Source of the DNA: Bacteroidota bacterium
GTDB lineage: Bacteria > Bacteroidota > Bacteroidia > Chitinophagales > Chitinophagaceae
Direction: 5' to 3'
Length of the DNA stretch: 56,537 bases
Assembly: GCA_018268035.1 (NCBI GenBank)
Contig: JAFDXI010000088.1
Span: forward strand, 1 to 56,537
Program-made: the position numbers and the translations under genes
Part shown: positions 45,290 to 53,925 of the stretch, one piece after another
Numbering within the stretch: the stretch's first letter is position 1
Layout: every line of letters begins with the position of its first letter
The notes under the pieces: model-generated
What the model was told of the DNA's origin: nothing
The model's input: only the letters and a program-made list of their open reading frames with translations
The model's database searches: none

Positions 45290-46759
45290 CTAACTGTTTG
45301 TCAAAAATTCATCTACCGCTTTTGCACATTCACGGCCTTCATTAATAGCCCACACTACCAATGACTGCCCACGGCGCATATCACCGGTAGCAAATATTTT
45401 TTCCTGATTTGTTTTATAATTTTTGTTATTCGCTGCTACATTTTTTCTATCAGTTAATTCAATATTCAAATCGTTCAACATGCCTTCAAATTGTGGATTC
45501 AAAAATCCCATAGCCAGTAACACAAGTTCACAGGGTAATTCTGTTTCTGTTCCGGGTATTTCTGCAAAACCGGCAGGCCTGTCATCAACACCTTTTTGCC
45601 ATTGAAGCTTCACCACTTTTAGTGCACACAGGTTGCCGTTTTCATCCTTCAAAAATTCTTTACTGGCAATTGCCCATTCCCTTTCACTGCCTTCTTCATG
45701 TGATGAAGTTGTTTTTAATATCATGGGATATGTAGGCCAGGGCATATAAGGCGTTCTTGATTTGGGTGGTTGCGGCAATAACTCAATTTGAGTAACAGAT
45801 TTTGCGCCCTGCCTGTTTGATGTACCAATGCAATCACTGCCGGTATCGCCACCACCAATCACAATTACATTCTTATTAAAAGCATTGATGATTTCAGGAT
45901 ATAAGTTGCTTTCTTTTGCTGCTATATCTGTTGGTAAAATTGGATTAAGGCCTGCATTTAGTTTATTCTGTTGTTTTAAAAATTCCATTGCAAAATGAAT
46001 ACCTTTCAATTCCCTTCCCGGTACTGGCAAATCTCTTGGAATAGTGGAACCGCCTGCCAGAACAATTGCATCATAATTTTCCAATAACTCCTGCACAGGT
46101 ACATTAACGCCAACATTAGAATTGCACCTGAATTCAATACCTTCTTCCCTTAATACTTCAAGCCTTCTGTCTATGACCCATTTCTCCAGTTTAAAATCAG
46201 GGATGCCATAACGCAACAAACCACCAGGTGCATCATCTCTTTCAAAAACCGTAACCAAATGTCCTGCATAATTTAATTGTGCAGCAGCAGCCAACCCTGA
46301 TGGGCCTGAACCTATCACTGCTACTTTTTTACCACTGCGAACATTGATTTTTTTAGGTTGCACAAAACCATTTTCAAAAGCAATTTCAATGATATGCTTT
46401 TCTATTTCTTCAATTGTTACAGGGGATTGATTGATGCCTAACACGCAGGCATGCTCACAAGGTGCAGGGCAAATACGTCCGGTGAATTCCGGAAAATTAT
46501 TGGTTGAGGTTAATATCTCATAAGCTTCTTTCCAACTCTTCCTGTAAACCGCATCATTAAATTCAGGAATGATGTTGCCCAAAGGACAGCCGCTTTGACA
46601 AAACGGTACACCACAATCCATACATCGTGCGGCCTGGTGATTGAGTTCATCTGCAGCAAACCTGTGTACAAATTCATTATAATTTTTTATTCTTACCTGC
46701 ACGGGTTCCTTCTCCGGAACCACCCTGTCAAATTCTAAAAACCCCGTTAGTTTACCCAT
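45290..46759 (-). CDS. gltD: Glutamate synthase small subunit
   Basis: 489-residue flavoprotein that passes electrons from NAD(P)H to the large subunit for ammonia assimilation (GS-GOGAT). N-terminal cysteine clusters for [4Fe-4S] centres: Cys46, Cys49, Cys54, Cys58 (RCMDCGVPFCQSGCP), and Cys97, Cys101, Cys105 (ICPAPCEHAC). FAD-binding VIGSGPSGLAAAAQL (about 149-163) and NAD(P)H-binding VIVIGGGDTGSDC (about 297) follow. The C-terminal FATGDMRRGQSLVVWAINEG is the usual FAD-contact end. It lies 43 bases downstream of gltB, in one operon. Confidence 0.97.
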   Translation of the reverse strand: MGKLTGFLEFDRVVPEKEPVQVRIKNYNEFVHRFAADELNHQAARCMDCGVPFCQSGCPLGNIIPEFNDAVYRKSWKEAYEILTSTNNFPEFTGRICPAPCEHACVLGINQSPVTIEEIEKHIIEIAFENGFVQPKKINVRSGKKVAVIGSGPSGLAAAAQLNYAGHLVTVFERDDAPGGLLRYGIPDFKLEKWVIDRRLEVLREEGIEFRCNSNVGVNVPVQELLENYDAIVLAGGSTIPRDLPVPGRELKGIHFAMEFLKQQNKLNAGLNPILPTDIAAKESNLYPEIINAFNKNVIVIGGGDTGSDCIGTSNRQGAKSVTQIELLPQPPKSRTPYMPWPTYPMILKTTSSHEEGSEREWAIASKEFLKDENGNLCALKVVKLQWQKGVDDRPAGFAEIPGTETELPCELVLLAMGFLNPQFEGMLNDLNIELTDRKNVAANNKNYKTNQEKIFATGDMRRGQSLVVWAINEGRECAKAVDEFLTNS

Positions 46760-46802
46760 TGAATTTTTATATTTTAAATTCTAATTTTTTATTCTGAAAT
46801 AT

Positions 46803-49800
46803 TTATGCATTCTGATGCTGTGCCTGTTGTTTTAGTTGTAACAATGCCTGTTTGTAATCTTTTGGAAATACTTTGATAAAATGTTTTGACTGGTTTTCAA
46901 AATCATCGAGCATGAACCTCGCCACTGTGCTTCCTGTAAACAAATAATGTTTACTGATGAGCTCTTTTAATACAGTTTCATCTTCTTCACTCAAAGGATC
47001 GAGGTCAATCATTTCCATATTACAATTGGATGGGAATAATCCGTTCACATCATATACATAAGCTATTCCCCCACTCATGCCCGCAGCAAAATTTTTACCT
47101 GTGTTGCCGAGTATGACTGCAACACCGCCGGTCATATATTCACATCCATGATCGCCTACACCTTCTACCACCACTTTGGCTCCTGAGTTACGCACACAAA
47201 AACGTTCACCTGCCTTACCACGGATATATACTTCACCATCTGTGGCACCATACATAGCAACATTGCCGATGATGATATTTTCTTCCGGAACAAAGCTTGC
47301 ATTTTGTGAAGGATAAATGATGAGCTTGGCGCCACTTAAACCTTTACCAAAATAATCATTGGCATCACCTTCCAGCTCCAGCGTTACACCTTTTGTATTG
47401 AAGGCGCCAAAGCTTTGGCCGGCTGTTCCTGTGAATTTAAAATGAATAGTATCTGCAGGTAATCCTTCAGCCTTATACAGTTTTGTTATTTCATTGGAAA
47501 CAATAGTGCCAGTAGTGCGATCAGTATTTTTTATATCAAACTCGGCATATACTTTTTGCTTGTTTTCGATGGCTGGTTTTGCTTTTTCAAGCAGCTTCCA
47601 ATCGAGCACATTTTCCAAAACATCATCCTGTCTTTCGCTGCAATACACAGATGCATTCAATGGTGCTGCTACTTTGTATAAAACTGCGGATGCATCAATG
47701 TTTTTGAATTTCCAATGGTTGATATTATCACGCATCTTCAGGCTATCGGCCTGGCCAATCATTTCATTCACTGTCCTGAAACCAAGATCGGCCATAATCT
47801 CTCTTAATTCCTGTGTGATAAACCGGAAGAAATTGATAACATGTTCGGGATCTCCGGTAAATCTTTTTCTCAACGTTTCATCCTGTGTAGCCACACCAAC
47901 CGGGCAGGTGTTGAGATGGCATTTACGCATCATGATGCAACCTTCTACAACTAATGCTGCAGTTGCAATGCCCCATTCTTCTGCTCCGAGCAAAGCTGCA
48001 ATTGCAATGTCGCGCCCTGTTTTCATCTGGCCATCTGCCTGCACTACAACACGGTCGCGTAATTTATTTTTTACCAATGTCTGATGAGTTTCTGCGAGGC
48101 CAAGTTCCCATGGTAATCCTGCATGCCGGATAGAGCTCATCGGTGATGCGCCGGTGCCACCATCATGGCCGGCAATCAATACCACATCTGCTTTTGCTTT
48201 GGTAACGCCTGCAGCAATGGTGCCTACTCCTGCTTTACTCACCAGTTTCACACTAACCCTTGCTTTACGGTTGGCATTTTTTAAGTCGAAAATTAATTGT
48301 GCCAAATCTTCAATAGAATAAATATCATGATGCGGTGGTGGTGATATCAAACCCACTCCCGGTGTTGCATGTCTTATCCTTCCAATCCAGTTGTTTACTT
48401 TATGACCGGGTAACTGTCCACCTTCTCCAGGTTTTGCACCCTGTGCCATTTTTATCTGTAGTTCGTCTGCTTCAGTTAAATAAATACTCGTAACGCCAAA
48501 CCTTGCAGAAGCAATTTGTTTGATAGCGCTACGCATAGAATCACCATTGGGTAATCGTTGATAACGCACATCATCTTCACCACCTTCACCAGTATTGCTT
48601 TTGCCTCCTAAACGGTTCATGGCAATGGCTAAAGTAGTATGGGCTTCCCATGATATCGAGCCAAAGCTCATTGCGCCAGTTGCAAAACGTTTGTAAATAT
48701 TTTCAGCAGGCTCCACTTCATCAATTGATATGGATGGCCGTGTTTTATTGAAATCAAATAAGCTGCGCAATGTGCAGGCCCGCTCACTTTGATTGTTGAC
48801 TGCTTCAGAATATTTTTTGAAGATCCTGTAATCATTCATCCTGGTTGAATGTTGCAACAAATGAATGGTTGTTGGATTGAATAAATGAAACTCACCTTCT
48901 GCCCTCCATTTATATACACCACCTGTGCGCAACCTGTCGCCAAGATTTTCTCTTTTGCTGAATGCATAAAAATGTTTTGCCAACACTTCATTCGCAATTT
49001 CATCAAGGCCCAATCCTTCAATACGGGAAATGGCGCCGGTGAAATATTCATCAACCACCTCTTTTTTAATACCTAATATTTCAAAAATCTGTGCGCCCTG
49101 GTAAGATTGTAAAGTGGAGATGCCCATTTTAGAAAAAACTTTCAGCAATCCTTCTTTAACTGCTTTGATATAGTTTTTCTTCAATGTTTCATCGCTCATA
49201 TCAGCAGGCAGTTTACCATTTTCTTTCATATCCCTGATGCTGGATAAGGCGAGATAAGGATTAATAGCAGTAGCGCCAAAACCTATCAAACAGGCGAAGT
49301 GGTGTACTTCCCAAACATCACCTGCTTCAACGATGATGCCTACATTGCCACGCAAACCTTTTTTAATTAAATGATGGTGCACTGCAGACGTTGCAAGTAA
49401 CGATGGTATTGGTGCATGTTCTGAATCAATTGCGCGGTCCTGTAAAATCAAAACTTTAAAATCTTCATTAACCGCATCTTCTGCATAACGGCATAATCTG
49501 TTTAGCGCATTTTCCAGTGATCCTTCTTTGCCATCGGCACGGAAATAACATTGTAATGTTTTTGCCTGGAACATACCGGTATCAATGCTTCGTATTTTTT
49601 CTAATTCAAAATCGGTGAGCACCGGTTGTTTTAATGCAACACTGTGACAGGACAATGGATTTTCAACAAGTATGTTTCCGATATTGCCTGCAAATGTGCC
49701 CAGCGACATGACAAGCCTTTCCCTGATTGGATCAATAGGAGGGTTGGTCACCTGTGCAAATAATTGTTTGAAATAAGAACTTAAATGTTGTGGCTTGTTG

Positions 49801-51323
49801 CTCAAAATTGCCAATGGGATATCAGTACCCATTGAACCAATTGGTTCTTTGCCACCTGTTGCCATTGGTGCTATTATATTATCCAACTCTTCATCTGTAT
49901 AACCAAATGCTTTCTGGTATTTGAAAACCTGGTCATGTTTTAATGGAGAAAAAGTTACTCTTGGTTCAGATAATTCTTCCAAACGGATTTTATATTGATT
50001 GAGCCAGTCTGCATACGGTTGCTGTGAACATATTTTTTGTTTGAGTTCTTCATCACTGATAATTTTCCCCTGCACCATATCCACTACAAACATTTTCCCC
50101 GGTTGCAATCTTCCTTTTTCAATGATGATAGAGGGGTCAACCGATAATACACCAGTTTCAGAACCCATGATGACACGGCCATCACTTGTAACACAATACC
50201 GTGAAGGCCTCAGACCGTTACGATCCAGAGTTGCGCCAATAATATTGCCATCAGTAAATGAAATAGATGCAGGCCCGTCCCAGGGTTCCATGAAAGCGGA
50301 GTGAAATTCATAAAATGCTTTTTTGTTGGCATCCATTTTTTCATCCTGGTCCCAGGCTTCAGGTATCAACATCATCAACACATGTGGTAATGAACGGCCA
50401 CACATAGTGAGCAGTTCAATCATATTATCAAGACAGGCAGAATCACTTTGGCCTTCTGTTACAATTGGCAGGATCAGGTCCATCTCCTGTTGTGAGAAAT
50501 AGGGAGATGTGAAAGATTTACCACTGGAACGTAACCAATTTAAATTTCCCTGCAATGTATTGATCTCACCATTATGTGCGATAAATCTGAAAGGTTGTGC
50601 CAGTTTCCATGAAGGAAAAGTATTGGTGGCAAACCGGGAATGAATGAGACCAAATCCACTGATTAATTTTTCATTTCTCAGGTCAATAAAATAATTGCGT
50701 ACCTGTGCACTTGTAAGTTGCCCTTTATATACAATGGTCTTGTATGATAAAGAAGCGATATAAAAATCAACTGAACCCTTACTAATGGTTTTATTGATGA
50801 GGTGTTTTGCATAATTGCGCAACACAAAAAGTTTTCTTTCAAATGTTTCTCTGTCATTGATATGGTTTGGACATTTGATAAATACCTGCTCAATATTGGG
50901 TTCAACACTTAATGCAGTGAAACCAACTTCAGAACCATCAACCGGCACTTTCCTGAAACCAAGTACTTTCAGGTTTAATTCATCGGCACATTTTCTGAAT
51001 AACCTTCTTGCTTCTTCCAGCCTGTCTTCTTCCTTTGGAAAAAAGATCATGCCCACGCCATATTTGCCATACTCAGGTAAATGGATATCCAGCCTGGCAC
51101 ATTCTTCAACAAAAAAATCATGTGGTGTCTGAATCATAATACCAGCACCATCGCCAGTATTATTTTCACAACCACAAGCGCCGCGGTGTTCCATATTTTC
51201 CAACACAGTTAATGCATCTGAAATAGTTTGATGTGATTTATTGCCTTTTATGTCTGCAACAAACCCGATCCCACAGGCATCGTGTTCAAATTTACTATCG
51301 TACAATCCTTTGTTCATTGCCAT
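46803..51323 (-). CDS. gltB: Glutamate synthase large subunit
   Basis: 1506-residue enzyme that transfers the amide of glutamine to 2-oxoglutarate. The N-terminal class II amidotransferase nucleophile is Cys17 (HDACGIGF), so a 16-residue propeptide must be removed, as in other GltB proteins. The central and FMN domains follow, with GGKSNTGEGGEDDVRY and AGHDGGTGASPMSS, the [3Fe-4S] cysteines in CHLNTCPVG, and a C-terminal GXGXG beta-helix (about 1250-1440, NRSGAK-like repeats such as RNSGAKVVVEGVGDHG). Full length for the family. Met3 is an alternative start. Transcribed with gltD. The 534-base upstream region shared with the next gene holds a palindrome. Confidence 0.97.
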   Translation of the reverse strand: MAMNKGLYDSKFEHDACGIGFVADIKGNKSHQTISDALTVLENMEHRGACGCENNTGDGAGIMIQTPHDFFVEECARLDIHLPEYGKYGVGMIFFPKEEDRLEEARRLFRKCADELNLKVLGFRKVPVDGSEVGFTALSVEPNIEQVFIKCPNHINDRETFERKLFVLRNYAKHLINKTISKGSVDFYIASLSYKTIVYKGQLTSAQVRNYFIDLRNEKLISGFGLIHSRFATNTFPSWKLAQPFRFIAHNGEINTLQGNLNWLRSSGKSFTSPYFSQQEMDLILPIVTEGQSDSACLDNMIELLTMCGRSLPHVLMMLIPEAWDQDEKMDANKKAFYEFHSAFMEPWDGPASISFTDGNIIGATLDRNGLRPSRYCVTSDGRVIMGSETGVLSVDPSIIIEKGRLQPGKMFVVDMVQGKIISDEELKQKICSQQPYADWLNQYKIRLEELSEPRVTFSPLKHDQVFKYQKAFGYTDEELDNIIAPMATGGKEPIGSMGTDIPLAILSNKPQHLSSYFKQLFAQVTNPPIDPIRERLVMSLGTFAGNIGNILVENPLSCHSVALKQPVLTDFELEKIRSIDTGMFQAKTLQCYFRADGKEGSLENALNRLCRYAEDAVNEDFKVLILQDRAIDSEHAPIPSLLATSAVHHHLIKKGLRGNVGIIVEAGDVWEVHHFACLIGFGATAINPYLALSSIRDMKENGKLPADMSDETLKKNYIKAVKEGLLKVFSKMGISTLQSYQGAQIFEILGIKKEVVDEYFTGAISRIEGLGLDEIANEVLAKHFYAFSKRENLGDRLRTGGVYKWRAEGEFHLFNPTTIHLLQHSTRMNDYRIFKKYSEAVNNQSERACTLRSLFDFNKTRPSISIDEVEPAENIYKRFATGAMSFGSISWEAHTTLAIAMNRLGGKSNTGEGGEDDVRYQRLPNGDSMRSAIKQIASARFGVTSIYLTEADELQIKMAQGAKPGEGGQLPGHKVNNWIGRIRHATPGVGLISPPPHHDIYSIEDLAQLIFDLKNANRKARVSVKLVSKAGVGTIAAGVTKAKADVVLIAGHDGGTGASPMSSIRHAGLPWELGLAETHQTLVKNKLRDRVVVQADGQMKTGRDIAIAALLGAEEWGIATAALVVEGCIMMRKCHLNTCPVGVATQDETLRKRFTGDPEHVINFFRFITQELREIMADLGFRTVNEMIGQADSLKMRDNINHWKFKNIDASAVLYKVAAPLNASVYCSERQDDVLENVLDWKLLEKAKPAIENKQKVYAEFDIKNTDRTTGTIVSNEITKLYKAEGLPADTIHFKFTGTAGQSFGAFNTKGVTLELEGDANDYFGKGLSGAKLIIYPSQNASFVPEENIIIGNVAMYGATDGEVYIRGKAGERFCVRNSGAKVVVEGVGDHGCEYMTGGVAVILGNTGKNFAAGMSGGIAYVYDVNGLFPSNCNMEMIDLDPLSEEDETVLKELISKHYLFTGSTVARFMLDDFENQSKHFIKVFPKDYKQALLQLKQQAQHQNA

Positions 51324-51857
51324 TTTGCAACACGTTTGTTTTAATGTCTATAAAATTTATTAATTGAAAGAACTCACACAAAAAATCAATTGTGAATTCT
51401 ATGAATTGCTGATCATCTTTGATTTAGTTCAAAAAAATATAAGCAATTCTATTTCCAGATAGCGAGCAAGGTTTTCAAAATAGTAAATTGTTTTAATAAC
51501 AATTGTTAGTTTGGCAAATAAATTCTTCACACGCTATAATTACTTGTCTAATTTATTTCATGACTGTGTTGAAAGACAATAAAAAGTTTAATTTCCTTAC
51601 TTGTATTTGATAAATTATATTGAAAAAAAAACTTCAGAAGGGAAAAACAGTAGCCAATATTAATGCAGGTGGTCATTGTTTTCAACTATGACATTTTTTA
51701 TCAAAATGATGATAACATTAAATTACATTTTTTAAACGGATCGATCTAAATATGTCTCTGGCAATTCAGGATAACAGGGCATAAACACAATTCATCCTGC
51801 AATCAATTATTATTAACTAAAATTGCATTTCAAAAAAACATTTTAAACAACTGTAAA
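51324..51857. other. Long divergent intergenic region upstream of gltB and the FAH-family gene
   Basis: 534 AT-rich bases without an ORF of note, RNA gene or terminator. The one clear structure is AATTGTT-TTAAT-AACAATT (51486-51504), overlapped by AACAATTGTT (51498-51507), which gives a direct repeat of AATTGTT at a 15-base step. It is 163 bases from gltB and 354 from the other gene. A T/A-rich TATAAT-like sequence occurs at 51536. No exact TAnnTTTG box with a -33 partner was found, although TTAGTTTG (51506-51513) differs from it by one base. Confidence 0.4.
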
Positions 51858-52871
51858 ATGAAATTGGTTTCATATTTAAAAAACGAACACGACCAGCTTG
51901 CCATTCTTGAGAATAACCTGTTATACGACACTGATTTGTTACATTATGAATTGCCTTCTTCTATGAGTATGTTTTTAAGTTACTGGGAGGATAATTATGC
52001 TATTGCCCTGCAACTCTGCCAGGCTATAAAAGATAACAGGATAGGTAAAGAAAAAGGTACGCCGGTAGATACTGCCCATCTGCTATCTCCAATACCTTTT
52101 CCATCAAGTTGTAGAGATGGATATGCATTCCGTCAACATGTGGCTGCAGCAAGAAGAAACCGTAAAGTGCCGATGATTCCTGAATTTGACCAGTATCCTG
52201 TTTTTTATTTTACTAATCATCATGGTGTGCAGGGGCCTGGTTCAGTGATATGTATGCCTGACCATTTTCACAGGCTTGATTTTGAACTGGAAGTGGCTAT
52301 TGTAATTTCTAAATATGGCAGAAACATCCCTGCAGAACATGCAGATGAATACATTGGTGGTTTGATGATCATGAATGATTTGAGTGCCCGCACCTTGCAG
52401 GCAGAAGAAATGTTGCTGAACCTTGGACCCGCAAAAGGAAAAGATTTTTCAACTGCTATCGGTCCATGGCTGGTTACTTTGGAAGAACTGGAACAATTTG
52501 AAATCCCTGCCAAAGAAAATCATATAGGAAAAAGCTGGAACATGAAAATGAAATGTAGTGTGAATGGTGTGCAGGTGAGTGAAGGGAATTTGGGTGATAT
52601 GGATTGGACATTTGCTGAAATAATTGAAAGGGCCTCGTATGGTGTAACACTTCAACCCGGTGATATTATCGGCAGCGGCACTGTGGGCACCGGTTGTTTC
52701 CTTGAACTCAATGGCACTGGCAAACTGAATGATCCCAATTATGAAGAACAATGGCTGAAAGAAGGTGATGTAATTGAAATGGAGGTGGATGGACTTGGTA
52801 AACTGGTGAACAATATTGTAAAAGATGAAAGTGAATTTTCAATACTCAGCAGGAAAAAACTACAGGGATAA
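51858..52871 (+). CDS. Fumarylacetoacetate hydrolase family protein
   Basis: 337 residues of the FAH fold, which cleaves or decarboxylates beta-diketo acids with a divalent metal. The metal ligands are seen in LDFELEVAIVI (two glutamates, about residue 140) and IMNDLSARTLQ (Asp about 175), followed by AKGKDFSTAIGPWLVT and, near the end, LQPGDIIGSGTVGTGC. Length and N-terminus fit the Bacteroidota group often found with tyrosine/homogentisate degradation, but HmgA and HppD genes are not in this window, so the substrate (fumarylacetoacetate or a related acylpyruvate) is not settled. The next gene, 77 bases on, is probably co-transcribed. Confidence 0.88.
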   Translation: MKLVSYLKNEHDQLAILENNLLYDTDLLHYELPSSMSMFLSYWEDNYAIALQLCQAIKDNRIGKEKGTPVDTAHLLSPIPFPSSCRDGYAFRQHVAAARRNRKVPMIPEFDQYPVFYFTNHHGVQGPGSVICMPDHFHRLDFELEVAIVISKYGRNIPAEHADEYIGGLMIMNDLSARTLQAEEMLLNLGPAKGKDFSTAIGPWLVTLEELEQFEIPAKENHIGKSWNMKMKCSVNGVQVSEGNLGDMDWTFAEIIERASYGVTLQPGDIIGSGTVGTGCFLELNGTGKLNDPNYEEQWLKEGDVIEMEVDGLGKLVNNIVKDESEFSILSRKKLQG

Positions 52872-52948
52872 ATAGAAATAACATGTGGTTGTATTTTTTT
52901 TAAATCACATTTAATGCTGGAGTGAAAAATTAATTACTAAAAATAGTT

Positions 52949-53851
52949 ATGGTTACACTGAACATAGATTCGCTTACTCTACATGAAAAGATGAATTGGC
53001 TGCAATATGCTATTGCGCCAAGGCCTATTGCGTTAGCAAGTACAATTGACAAAAATGGGTTGGTAAACCTTAGCCCCTTCAGTTTTTTCAATATGTTTTC
53101 CTATAATCCGGCGATTGTAATTTTTTCTCCTTCCCGCAGGGGGCGTGATGCTTCGAGTAAACATACACTTGAAAACATCCATGAAATACCTGAAGTAGTA
53201 ATCAATATCTGTGATTATGATATTGTACAGCAAACAAGTTTATCCAGTTGTGAATATTCAAAAGACACTGATGAATTTTTAAAAGCAGGTTTCCACAAAC
53301 TTCCTTCTTCAATGATTAAGCCACCGAGAGTAAAAGAAGCAAAAGTGCAGATGGAATGTAAGGTGACTGAAGTAAAAAGCCTAGGCGATCATGGTGGCGC
53401 TGGTCAACTGGTGATTGCTGAAATTGTATGCATGCATGTGAATGAAAGTATTTTGAATAAAGAAAAAACGATGATTGACCAGAAAAAGTTTCATCACGTG
53501 GCGAGACTGGGTGGCAACTGGTACAGCGTAGTAAATGAAGATTGTTTGTTTGAAGTGGAAAAACCGTTGAGGGAATTAGGTATTGGCGTTGATGCTTTAC
53601 CTGAAAGTATCCGCAACAGTAAAATACTTACCGGTAACAACCTGGCACAATTGGCAAACATTAAAGAAATGCCACAGATAGAAGTTTCTTATGATGATGA
53701 ACAATTAAAAAATATCATTCAATATTATTCCGTCAATCCTGAAGAGATGGAAAAGGAATTGCATGTCTATGCAAAGGCTTTGCTTGATAAAAATAAAGTG
53801 CATGATGCCTGGCAGGTATTGCTTGCCGGCGCGTGTCCGCAACCACAATAA
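52949..53851 (+). CDS. Flavin-reductase-like FMN-binding split-barrel protein
   Basis: 300 residues. The first 200 form a flavin reductase-like split barrel: APRPIALASTIDKNGLVNLS (23-42), PFSFFNMFSYNPAIVIFSPS, then NICDYDIVQQTSLSSCEY and CKVTEVKSLGDHGGAGQLV. The remaining 100 residues (from about 205) are helical, with conserved-looking acidic stretches (SYDDEQLKNIIQYYSVNPEE), and are not part of the barrel. Known relatives bind FMN, but their reactions are mostly undefined. The pairing with an FAH-family gene suggests a shared catabolic role for aromatic compounds (inference). It ends in a convergent region with a long hairpin. Confidence 0.88.
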   Translation: MVTLNIDSLTLHEKMNWLQYAIAPRPIALASTIDKNGLVNLSPFSFFNMFSYNPAIVIFSPSRRGRDASSKHTLENIHEIPEVVINICDYDIVQQTSLSSCEYSKDTDEFLKAGFHKLPSSMIKPPRVKEAKVQMECKVTEVKSLGDHGGAGQLVIAEIVCMHVNESILNKEKTMIDQKKFHHVARLGGNWYSVVNEDCLFEVEKPLRELGIGVDALPESIRNSKILTGNNLAQLANIKEMPQIEVSYDDEQLKNIIQYYSVNPEEMEKELHVYAKALLDKNKVHDAWQVLLAGACPQPQ

Positions 53852-53862
53852 AATTATTTTTT

Positions 53863-53925
53863 AATTAGAGATGATTAACCTGGCAACAATGTATAAACTG
53901 CCACCAGGTTTATAACATCTCAATT
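53863..53925. terminator. Two-tier hairpin between convergent flavin-reductase-like and GH3 genes
   Basis: Outer arms AATT-a-GAGATG (53863-53873) with CATCTCAATT (53916-53925), inner arms AACCTGG (53877-53883) with CCAGGTT (53904-53910). The outer arm just touches the GH3 stop codon. On the minus strand it runs into AAAAAATAATTT-type sequence and on the plus strand into ATTTTA. Probable bidirectional terminator. Confidence 0.65.
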
